DNA of 64,000 nt, taken from positions 62,001 through 126,000 of the forward strand of contig JBAMDO010000570.1 of the NCBI GenBank assembly GCA_037074765.1. The letters are read 5' to 3'. Positions 1-10,158 of the stretch are shown here, piece by piece (positions within the stretch are counted from its first letter, which is position 1; every line of letters begins with the position of its first letter). Position numbers and translations under genes: made by a program. The notes under the pieces are model-generated. The model was not told the origin of the DNA, made no database searches, and saw nothing but the letters and a program-made list of their open reading frames with translations. This DNA is from Mansonella perstans. Taxonomy: Eukaryota; Nematoda; Chromadorea; Rhabditida; Onchocercidae.

Positions 1-1060
1 TCGTTTATTAGTTAGAGGAAAGAGAATTATTTAAAACGGCGATTTCATTTTTGTTGAAATTTAATAATTTTTTATACTTTAATTTAAGCATTCTTTTTGA
101 TTTAGATCTGACAGCTTAAAAAGTTGACGATTCTTCTAATTAATTATGAAATGAATCACAAATTGGTAGCAATGTTGCTATTATTTTACGCGAATTGGCA
201 TGATCGAAAGTAAACATGTAGTCATGTCTACGATTTTTTTTTCTTTTTCATTTAAGTTAGAACATAAAAAATGTTAGGTTTTGAAATTATGGAGAAAAAT
301 TTTTTGATTTCCGAATTCTTTTGATACATTTTTTAATCCTCAAGGTGAATTTCTGAACTTTTTGATTTCTTTCTTTAATTTTTGAAATATATCTCAAAAT
401 TAGAAAAGTTTTGAAGTTTTTAAAAATTTTGAAAAGAAGTTTTGAAGTTTTTCGTTTATTAGTTTTGCACATATTTCCGCAACAGTTAAATTTTTGTGTA
501 ATTTTTTAGAATTTATGATTTTTCAAAAATGTCTACATTCTTTTCAAATCTTTGATTTTTCGTGAATTTTTGAATTTTTACAATGGATTTTAAACGGCAG
601 AATGGTTTTTTAAACTCCTGCTTTTCTCCACATTTTCGAGATACACTTTTATTTTTATATCGTTTGGGATATTCTTAAAAATCTATGAAAATTCTCATAT
701 TTAAATTTCTTGAAATACTGCATCTTTCTTGGTTTTTGAAAGTTTTCCAGTTGTTCCAAACATCAATCTTCTTTTGAACTCTTAAAATTTTTACGACGTT
801 TCGAACTTTGCACGCATCCTTGCCTGTTTCATTTGTTTATATGTTTATTATTAATTTCACTTCTGCATGTTTTTGCGTGATATTTTTGTATGATATCATT
901 TTCGGTTCAATTACTAACCGCTGATGACCCCTTAATGGCCCGACTAATTAAAGGCTGCGCAAACCGTAGTATTGATTTCGGGATAGCTTAAATATTGAAT
1001 AACTTAAATATCGACGTAGTACTGAATTTGGGATTAGCTTAAAATATTGATTTCGGGATA
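1..1060. other. AT-rich intergenic DNA, no gene seen
   Basis: Poly-A/T runs dominate and no protein-like frame survives on either strand. At about 958-1066 a short sequence containing ATTGATTTCGGGATAGCTTA is repeated imperfectly about three times. No RNA gene or splice-bounded exon was recognised. Confidence 0.5.
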
Positions 1061-1114
1061 GCTTAAAGTTTTGTTTCCTTTTGTTGCATTTCTGTTTCCT
1101 TTTTCTGGTTTCTA

Positions 1115-1190
1115 TTACTACCCGGTCGGACTTCAGGACAGTCAGGAACACCGAGAGTACGGGGACCGCTGGAGTCAATGGTATAAAATA
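1115..1190 (+). pseudogene. Possible collagen Gly-X-Y relic
   Basis: On the plus strand about 60 bases read as glycines spaced like a collagen helix (GRTSGQSGTP, then RVRGP), but spacing breaks and stops follow. The GC content stands out from the AT-rich surroundings, as collagen exons do here. It may be a decayed exon of a plus-strand collagen; chance resemblance is possible because the stretch is short. Confidence 0.25.
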
Positions 1191-1199
1191 AAGATGATA

Positions 1200-1887
1200 T
1201 TGATTATAACACTGAAGACAGCGAAAGCAGTAATGGAAAAGTTCCACTCCAAAAGTTTTGTTGACAAAAGTTTTGAATTTATTTCAGTGCCAACGAGAGC
1301 AATTGAATATCAGTTGTTTATAAGCAATCTTATTTTCATTCTTTTTGCTTTCAATAAAAATCTTGCAAAAAAAGAAAATTAAGAAAATCTTGTGAAAAAA
1401 TTCACTACATTGATGCATTTAAGTGTAATTTTTAAAATTGGTTTGGAAATAATTAAATAACCAACAATAAAAGTAATTGTTAATAAGTCACAAATTTGTC
1501 ATAAAATATTTTGTTTACCTGAAATGATATTATTGTTATTTTGAATTCAAATTGTTTACAGGTCAATTTTTCGACTAAACTTGCTTAACTGATCAATGTC
1601 AAATTCGAATTTAATAATTTAAAAAGCAATTTAGAATTGATAATGTTCCATAATAACAAATTCTAAATAATTTAGAAAATTTATTTTGCTTAATAATATG
1701 TTATGAAAACAACATAAAGAATGATACTATTAAGGTTAATGACAACTTGAAATTTATAATATCAACAATAAGATAATAACATTAGTTGTAAAAATAACAA
1801 TAATGATAATCACGCATTGATAGTTACGATAATATCAATAAAAACATTAATTGATTTAATTGTCTCTTTTAAGTGCTGGTGATCAGC
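1200..1887. other. AT-rich intergenic DNA
   Basis: Very AT-rich sequence with many AATAA and TTATT words. I see no coding frame, RNA gene or clear repeat. Confidence 0.45.
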
Positions 1888-2160
1888 TTATCCTTGCAGT
1901 CCCGGCAATCCTGGTAACCCTGGTGGTCCCGGTAGTCCTCGTGGTCCTATTGGTCCCGGTAATCCTGGCGCTCCCATTGGTCCAGGTGGTCCACGCTGTG
2001 CCGGTGCTGCTGTCGTTGTCGATGATGTAACTGGTGGACCCTGTGGTCCCGGTGTTCCCGGTGCCCCCGGTGGTCCCGGTGTTCCCGGTGATCCCGGCGG
2101 TCCCAGTGGTCCTCTAGCACAACAGATAACAAGTGCAAGGTATCCTGTTAACTTTATCAT
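1888..2160 (-). pseudogene. Collagen-like exon, isolated 3' fragment
   Basis: This frame encodes about 75 residues of Gly-X-Y triplets ([19 protein letters not shown] near its start, [16 protein letters not shown] just before the stop). They are split into two helical blocks by a Ser/Thr/Ala linker ([12 protein letters not shown]). The first residues before CARGP are probably intron, because a GCTAG acceptor precedes AGGACC. No nematode cuticle-collagen N-terminal domain, RXXR site or cysteine pairs were found on this strand up to about 4 kb, and the helix runs straight into a stop without the usual C-terminal cysteines. It is therefore either the last exon of a collagen whose other exons I cannot see or a truncated pseudogene. 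A degenerate copy lies at 6036-6060. Confidence 0.6.
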
Positions 2161-3946
2161 ATTTCAAATTGATTATGTTGAAATCTATGCTGTTCTCTTT
2201 CCGATTCTGAAAAAATACAGATTTTACCAAATACATGTGATTCCAATAATTTGCTGTTACATCACATGAAAGCGATTATGACATATCCAGAGATATTCTT
2301 GTACTTAAAGTAAGGATAATAACACTTATAAATGAATCTAATTTTATGTCATTTTCAAAGAATTCTTTTTGAATAATGATGTCATCGGAATTGAAAGTGT
2401 TTACTTCTAATCCATTTCACAGCAAAGCTTTCCGTACAAAATCAGTTAGAAAGACCTTACAGTTATCTTGTTTTCAAAATAGCATTTAGCGAGAAGTAAC
2501 TATTTTCCAGAATGCTTACTTTTGAAATAATTGAAGATATCTTTTGCAATTCAAATTTTGACCGTAATTAACTTAGCCAAACTGGCAAATTTTTGTATGA
2601 ATAAATATATATTTTGTAACGAGAAGGCGAAATTTCATCCGTAAATCGAAATATATACTACAATCATTGCTGAAACTGACAAGTTGTGAGTAGAGAAATA
2701 ACGAACCTACTAATAGTGATAATAAGAAGTAGGATGAACACAAAATTCGAAATCTTAAACAACGATAAGCTTACAGAGACGCTTCCGCTCAATCGGTTCT
2801 AATTAATCAATTAAGAGACAATTACATACAACCATTTCAGTCAGAATTTGGCGCATACAACTCTAAAGTCTTCAGGCAACTTTTCTAACCAAACTGAAGG
2901 CATTTTCTTCGATAACGGAAAAGGGACTGACAGAACCATTAATGTTTCAAGAAATAGAAAGTGTTGCCTTTATATTCCCACAACTAAACTAGGAAGGAAG
3001 CCTGCTTTACATTTTAAGCGCTTCCGACTGTTTTTTTGTTCTTCTTCCTGTTTGTTCTCCGCATTTCTGAGCGGATGACAAAGGAATGGATTGAGGCGGA
3101 TAAGTATAAAAATTAGCTACAAAAAATGAACGATTCACTTATTCCTCTTTGCAGAGATTGCAAATTGTCCAAAACTCCCAGATTCCGTATCTCGTTTCGG
3201 ATGAATGATTTTTATTCCTTTGATTTTCAGGATTTGACTTCGTTAAATTTTCCATCATTTGGGTTTTTGTTGTTTCCGTGCAAAATGAAATAAATGATCA
3301 GTGATTCGTTTTGTTAAAAAGGTTGTTGGGTTACGGGAAATTAAAGGGAATTTTGACCAGTTGTTTCGCTATGTATTTGATGATGTCAGGTAAAGTTCGC
3401 CTATATTTTTATATTTTTCTTTTGGATTTTTTCCTATTCATCGTCAAGTAGTAATTGTCAGACTTTCATTTCATTTGATTAGTTTTTGTTACTTTGATTT
3501 AAATAATAAAGTACTACGAGCATTAAATAAAAAGTCCGTTTGTTGTTTTTTGGCAAAGGTCAATGAGCTTCATTTTACAGCTCATAAATTTAAAATTCTT
3601 CAAATAAAAAAGTAGTAGTAACGAAAATATTTCGGGATGAAAAAGCCAAGAAAATTATAACTGATTCTGATTAAAGAAAATAATTTTTAAACTTAAATCT
3701 GTGAACGAATTACTGGAACTATTAATGCAAATTGTGTAATCAGAGTTTGTTCCTAGAACGCTTAGGTATAAATAATTTAATCAGTAATAATAATCAAGCA
3801 AGCTCTTAATTCATTTTTGATACTTAAAATTGAAAAATTAGGGTAATCACCGCATACTTTTGTAAAGTGCTCGATAAGCGAAGAAACTCTGTCTTTGGAA
3901 AGGATCTTAAGAAGTATCTCCAGATCCATGGAGAACTGTAAACAAT
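2161..3946. repeat. Flank of collagen fragment, ancestral copy A of a duplication
   Basis: No gene recognised. Three patches resemble patches further on in the window: 2390-2455 with 6068-6150 (both contain TTTCCGTACA), 3031-3175 with 6190-6350 (shared AAAGGAATGGA and TTTGCAGAGAT), and 3616-3783 with 5340-5521 (shared TTCGATTCTGATT-like and AATAATTTGATCAG-like words). Short frames here look like chance. Confidence 0.5.
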
Positions 3947-4660
3947 GTGCAATATTATTATGGTTGGCTTGGAATTCGATGCCAATTAACAATAAACTTT
4001 CTATTACAAAAAAGAGAAATATTTATTTATGACGAAAGAAAAGCAGTATCGGATTTCGATACTATCCAAAATTGCCTTATTCAAAACGGAAAATGCATAA
4101 CGAATACCATTATCTATAGAATGAAATCGAATGAAATACTTCTATGAAATGAAATAGAAGTTGTGAATAAATGCTTATATCGAAAAATTGAACTATCTCT
4201 ATAATATTCTTCAAGAAGAATTTGAACAAACATTCAATGAAATCTATCAACAGAACTGTCGTAATCATTATAACCTATTAACACTTATTGAATGGGTGTC
4301 ACATGATAACCCTTCTTTAGCAGTTAATTTAATACTGCAAAGAGACGACATAATCGCAAAACATATCAATGGAAGTCTGCAAATAGGACTTCGAATTGAA
4401 ATTAATAAAATTTATCAATGGCATCATTGGTCACCTTGAAATCGAAAGAATGGAGGATCACAACAACAAACCCACAGCAATTATCAAGCCAAACAACCAG
4501 AATGGCATATTTGGGAAGAGATCGACAAAGATGGCAAAAACGAAATATCAGATTAAATATCTTTTATTATACTTCCCAAATCTAAAATCTTCTCTCAGTC
4601 GGAAGTGTCGGAAAAACGGAAATAACTGCACCATAAAATGTTCAGGACAGATCATATAAT
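3947..4660 (+). other. Unassigned ORF cluster between the duplication copies
   Basis: Three short overlapping frames (3947-4147, 4188-4439, 4396-4659) follow one another on the plus strand. The middle one (83 residues) has ordinary protein composition with few homopolymers, including HDNPSLAVNLILQRDDI. I recognise no family. It could be a decayed gene or mobile-element ORF inserted between the repeated flanks, since this stretch has no counterpart in the second copy. Chance ORFs in AT-rich DNA remain the default explanation. Confidence 0.2.
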
Positions 4661-4782
4661 GTTGTATTGCAAAATATTATTTGGTGATTTATTACTTTGT
4701 TTTTTAAAAGTTTCAAAGTGTTTTTCACCAAAATTGTCAGTTATATGATTCATGGAAGTCTGTCATAATGACCTATTATTTT

Positions 4783-5118
4783 GTATTTTTTTGAGAAGCC
4801 TACTTAAAGTGAACAAATCAGAAACTAATTAAATTGTCTGGATTTCAATTTCTATTATAATAACATTTAAAATTTTTTTATAATTCATTATAAGCATCAA
4901 TTTGAGAAAGTTTGAAGAACCTCGGGAATGAATTTTTGTTATTATAATAGTTCCGAGACAATAAATTAATAACGAAAGATTGCAGGCAAATAAAAAAAAA
5001 GTTATTTAAAAGCTCAATGAAATTGTCTTGCCTTTTTAGTTTGACAAATTATGTCTGTGAAACGGCTGCCGGATAATGATGTAGAAATGATATTTTAATT
5101 TGGAATTCAATTATATGA
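4783..5118. repeat. Direct repeat, copy 1
   Basis: About 335 bp aligned by eye with 5624-5958, offset by about 840 bp. Shared words include AGCATCAATTTGA, GACAATAAATTAATAACG, TTGCAGGCAAA, TTTGACAAATTATGT and ATTCAATTATATGAAT. Substitutions and small indels run throughout, so the duplication is old. No coding potential is apparent. Confidence 0.8.
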
Positions 5119-5339
5119 ATCATAATGTGGAATTGGAATCCCTGTAAATGGGGGCAATTAAAATTTGATAAAAAAATCAGAAAATTATCGCTGATAAGAG
5201 AAATCGAGAAAACGAAATTTTTCAAAAAAAATAGAAAAGGATTTAATCAAATTGAAACGAGAATCACAAATTTCGATATTTCAATTTTTAGGTGCAAACG
5301 AGAGTGTCAAAACTGATAGTAATGAAAGTTTCCGAGCAC

Positions 5340-5521
5340 AGTAAAAAATATCTCGGGATGAGACGGGCGATGAGATTACATTCGATTCTGATTACGAAAA
5401 ATTCGGAATGATTTGTGAACTTAAATCTCTTAAACGAATTGCAGGGAATAATTATGTAATTGTTTTAGTTTTGTAGTCACAATTTGTTCCAGCAATGTTC
5501 AAATGTAAATAATTTGATCAG
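5340..5521. repeat. Degenerate copy of 3616-3783
   Basis: Both segments share a framework running from a CGGGATGA word through GATTCTGATTA, GAACTTAAATCT and AAACGAATTGCAG-like words to AATAATTTGATCAG. The match is patchy but collinear, supporting an ancestral duplication rather than chance. Confidence 0.55.
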
Positions 5522-5623
5522 GTATAAATGATTTAATTTGTATTGATTGAAGGAATTGGTTAAAAAATTTTTTTATACAAATAATTATCTCTTTTCAGGC
5601 TGCCAGTTCATCACGGTGCAATT

Positions 5624-5958
5624 TTTTGATATTTTTAGAAAAGCCTGCTTAAAGTGAATGAATCAGAAACTAATAGAATTGTCTGAATTTCAATTTCTTT
5701 TCTCATTTTAAATTTTTTCATAATTCATTATAAGCATCAATTTGAAGAAGTTTGAAGAACTTCGAAAATGAATTTTTGCTGTTGAAATGGCACTAAGACA
5801 ATAAATTAATAACGGAAGATTGCAGGCAAAATAAAAAAAAGTTATTTAAAAGTTCAATGAAATTGTCTTGGCTCTTTAGTTTGACAAATTATGTTTGTGA
5901 AACGACTGTCGGATATGATGTAGAAACGATATTTTAATTTGGGATTCAATTATATGAA
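5624..5958. repeat. Direct repeat, copy 2
   Basis: Second copy of the 335-bp element at 4783-5118. It is followed 80 bp later by the small collagen relic, which gives the order of the ancestral unit. Confidence 0.8.
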
Positions 5959-6035
5959 TGTAATTAAATTTAATTAAACCAACTGCTAATTTTTAATTTT
6001 AATTTTTTGATTTATCGAAATATCGTAGTGTTCTC

Positions 6036-6060
6036 AACGGTCCCGGTAATCCCATCGCTC
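6036..6060 (-). pseudogene. Collagen exon remnant
   Basis: The plus strand reads GGTCCCGGTAATCC followed by a CGCTC word, matching 1951-1975 inside the collagen-like exon; the minus strand encodes GLPGP. Only about 25 bp of the helix remain, so this is a remnant and not a gene. Confidence 0.55.
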
Positions 6061-6400
6061 ACTTCTTGAGTGATGAAATAACGAGAACTAGATTATTTCT
6101 ATCTTCTCACAACAAAACTTTCCGTACAGAATCAGGTAAAAAGAAGTTTTTTTTCCTAGCTCTAAAAACTTGTTTTACAAAACTTGTAAAGCTTTTTGAA
6201 CGTTCCTTTTTTTGCAACCTGTCTATTCACGCGTTTCTCAGTCGCATGATAAAGGAATGGACTGAGGATAAAATGCAAATGATTAAGATATGATGCTGAA
6301 TTATTCATTTCTTCTATTTTGCAGAGATAGCAAGCATCACAAGTTTCCAGTTCTTGTTTTTTCCAGCAAACTTTTTTGCTTTGTTTGGTGAGCATTTCTC
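6061..6400. repeat. Degenerate copy B of the collagen flank
   Basis: 6068-6150 resembles 2390-2455 and 6190-6350 resembles 3031-3175, in the same order as in copy A but with the intervening DNA shortened. No intact coding frame. Confidence 0.5.
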
Positions 6401-8329
6401 TTTCCCTTTCTGTAAGCTTTCTATATCCAAATCAGCAGCTTATTTGTTAAATATATTAGCACATTGTCATACCAAGTCACTTTTTTAATCTTGTTAGAAT
6501 ATTTTTTTTACTGCCATGAACAATTTAAAATGGAAAGCTATCGTTCGATTGGGATATAAATTCTATTTGACTTGTAATACTGCACTTACACAAAATACTA
6601 TTATCGTTAACAAAATATTAGCATAAACACGCGAAAAATGATAATTCATAGTGCAACAAGATCGCAAGTGAGGAAAAGCAATAGCGGAAAAGCACGAGAA
6701 AAGGATCGGAGCCAAAGAAAGCTCTAGTTGTTAGCCCTGAAGTCAATTGAGATATGAATGAGTGGAGATGTTATATCACAGAGAACCGGAAACTCGGGCC
6801 AAATTTGTAGTATTGGAGACAGAATCAGGCTGAAAATTAAGTTTGACAGAGTTACATCTTCTTCCGTCAGGTGACTGCAGGCAAATGCGTGAAAGTATGA
6901 CTGATACTTCCGATATGGTAGAACAGTAGCTTTGAAAATCAAAGTTTGCTCACAATGCACGCTTGGTGATTGTATATTGACGTGATCATCAAATCATGAG
7001 TTACAGGTGGATCGTATCGTAAAGATATCTTTGTTACAGTTATCATCTTTTTAATCGTATCGAATTCGTTGCTATAAATGATACTGAAATAAAAAAAAAA
7101 TCCGTTATTGATTGATTGACTGACTACTGTTGAAGGATCAATTGTAACTTGCATCGTGTTTCTCACAAGTGGAAAGTCATTTCAGTCAAAAATTAATTTA
7201 TGTTTTCCTAATTTTCCTATATTGAATTTCTGATCCATTTATGCAATTACTAGATGAGCCAATTAACATTTATCTGTCTTCATTGATTCCATACATTATT
7301 TAAGCTGCTATGTTGTTCCCTTTGTTAAATACTGAACACCTGGTGAACACCTGGTAAGCATCTGTCTTGTGCCTGCTAAATTATAGATTTGAATGATGTA
7401 TTGATTTCATTCAGAGTAGTTGAAGATAATTACTAAATAAATAGCTTTATTACTAAATATTTAGAATTACTAAATAGTTTTATTACCTTCCAACTGTAAA
7501 GTAATTGTACAGTATGCAGTGATTTTAATTTTTTGAAAGAAGCAAATTCCTCGATGAAATTTTAGCACCAATATTTATTTTTTAATTTTTATTTAGTCAG
7601 TTTTTCTATCATGAAACTTCTGAAATGTGCTCACCATCTCTATACAGTGAATATTGGAGCTATTATTGTTATTTACTAGTAACTATTTATTGATCTAACT
7701 TAACTTTTATATTCCGCATTTCTATTTTCAACCTGAATGACTGGTGCAGCAGTTGGAAATCATCATCAGCTAGCTCTGGTTCGTTTTGTTTCACTTATCA
7801 TTATCAGTCGATAGTTTAATGTCATATATAGTACGATAAACTCAATCAGTATGACGGCATATGAATGTTTTGTCTCACTTATCATTATCTCCGGTAGTTT
7901 GATATCGTACATATGATATAATATCGTATGATAACATTTATCTGTATGAGGACATGTGAATGAATAGCTTTTTTTTGCTATAATTTATTCACAACGATGC
8001 AAAGTTAGTCTTATCAAATACAGCTTTATTAAAATGATTAATGCTTAACATGATTTTTGAAATGCTTGACACTTCACTTAAAACTTCTCATTTCGTGGAT
8101 TTTGTGAAGACACTTCTGATAATTTCTATTTTGTAAGTTGCGAATGTAAACTTCAGGGCTAATGGGAGTACTGTATTTATTCATAAGAGAAGTGTAGAGA
8201 ACAAATCGAAACTCCATGTAATTTTCGTCGATCTTACTAAATTTTGACACTGTGAGTAGAAAAAAGCTTATAGCGGGTCTTAAATAATTAGGATTCTCTA
8301 AAAATTTCTAAAAATTACCATCTCGTCAT
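6401..8329. other. Intergenic DNA with one short tandem duplication
   Basis: No gene recognised. 6600-6960 is less AT-rich and carries short frames on both strands (for example 6724-6960 minus) without identifiable domains. About 7779-7866 and 7867-7963 form an imperfect tandem duplication that shares CACTTATCATTATC, GATAGTTTAATGTC-like and GTATGA words. Confidence 0.4.
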
Positions 8330-9200
8330 ATAAGGGTCAGAGGTCAGATTAAGTCCATATACCGATGGATTCACCAAGTCCTCACCAATAATAATGTTAA
8401 ACAAGGTTGTCCTCTTGCATCAACGTTACTCAGAATTTTTTTTAATTTAATACTAAAAAAAAGTCACAACAGATTTCAGCTAAGAAAACAGTCTATATCC
8501 GCTTTCATACTGATGCAACTTATTCAACCTGAAAATGACTAAAGTTTTCTCAAAATTATTACCTTGTCATATAAGACTTTTGTCTTTTTAATGCTAACTT
8601 CCAACCCATGCTAAGATCTAAATTATTTTGTGCGCCAGTTGCTGCTCTATGCTGATGATGCCACTCTCGTCGCTCATACCGTCGCGAAAGCTTTTTAGCA
8701 CTCAACAATTGCTTTGTGAAAGTTGCCGACTTCTTTGGGTTGGAAGTTAGCATAAAGAAAACAAAAGTTTTCTACCAATCTGCACCGCAAGCTTAATATC
8801 ATTGTCAACACGCTAACTTATAGGTGATTCACAGCAATCCACCACTTCATTTGTCTGGGAATCATCATTTTCTCGGAAGTTATGAACGAAAAAGAGATAG
8901 AAAACAACAAATAGTAAAGGCATATAAGCCTTGCGGAAAGCTCCATAAAAGGTTTGATGCAACAATATCTGAAGAAAAGCACTAAAACTGTTGTTTACTC
9001 TTTTATATGGGTCTGAATCATGGGTCATCCATCACAAAACTTGGCTCTCTTCGGACGTTTCAATTAGCGCTGCTTCCGCGCTTAATCCTCAACATCCACT
9101 GCATTGATCAAGTAACAGATGAGATAGTCCTTCAACAGAGGCTGAAGTCATGCTACTAAGAATGCGGTTGCGCTGAGCAGGCCATGTCATCAGGATGAGA
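8330..9200 (+). mobile_element. Inactivated non-LTR (LINE-like) retrotransposon, reverse-transcriptase part
   Basis: Disconnected plus-strand frames spell the ordered motifs of a LINE reverse transcriptase. VKQGCPLAS is near 8397, LLYADDATLVAH near 8640 contains the YADD catalytic motif, and FFGLEVSIKKTKVFYQSAP is near 8730. LYGSES near 9005 precedes a decayed RLRWAGHVIRM-type end near 9165. Frameshifts and stops separate every block, so it is dead. The upstream endonuclease domain and the 3' tail are not recognisable. The motif set matches the widespread invertebrate and fish family that ends in LRWAGHV; the exact clade (RTE, Jockey or CR1 side) cannot be settled by eye. Confidence 0.8.
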
Positions 9201-10158
9201 AATTACTTCTCTAAGATTTTCTTATAATTTTTCTTTTTCTTATAATCAAATCCGCTGCTGATCCTGTCACTAATAGGAATGTCCCTAAAAAGAGATAAAA
9301 AGACTTTCATTATCTCAACCTCATCTATATTAGCTAACGTGGATGATGATCTACTGTAATATCCAGTCGAGTAACATGGAGACATACTGTTAGTTCATAA
9401 TGCTTCATCTCCTTTGAGATTATTAGGAAAAAATAATTTTTTCATTGTAGTTTCGTTTTGTAGGCGAAGATTTGCGAAGGTTTTATCCACGGATGCAAAA
9501 GTTCTTCTATAGTATCTTTTCTCCTGAGCATTGATTCTATGAATAATTTTCATTTCAGTGATTTACTTTATTCTTTTTAATAAGTAATTTCGAAAAAAAA
9601 GAAAGAACAACGATTAATTCGATTTTCTCGAAACACATTACTGAATTCTTCCCTATTCTAGCTTAAATCAAAGAATAAATAATTCTCAATTTTCTGAATT
9701 TTATGCTGCAGTCTGAAACTACAGCACAGTACTGAAACTACAGTACAGTGCTAAAACATAACCTAAACTTAATTTTTCAAAATATTAAATCACTTGATAA
9801 GAGTGCAACAGTGATATTAATCCCCGTAAAATTTCTAATTTTAATTATCGACATATTGAAATATTTCGTACGAGAAATGCAATTTCATCTCTCGCCTATT
9901 TTTCTCCATTTTCTCTGTAGATTATATGAAATGATGTATGATAAATAAAGAAACGCCAAAATATATGCTGTTAAAATTAGGACAAATATCAATTTCATAT
10001 TTAATACACCTAAATACTTCTTGAACTGAATACATATCTGACACTGATGCATTTCGAAACCACATATCGGTCATAATTCATCAACTGGGATGCTGGCAAA
10101 GTTATTCATATCGTATTATTAAAATTTGCTGCTAAATTAGCAAATAATTAAATCCATC
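9201..10158. other. Intergenic DNA upstream of the collagen gene
   Basis: AT-rich, no gene seen. At about 9700-9760 a short word (CTGAAACTACAGCACAGTA) is repeated two to three times. The promoter of the collagen gene should lie here, but I cannot point to a specific element. Confidence 0.35.

Noticed and set aside
6724..7166. Two minus-strand ORFs with hydrophobic stretches, considered as a receptor fragment
   Set aside because: No recognisable receptor motif, no splice sites joining them, and the frames end in repetitive AT-rich DNA.
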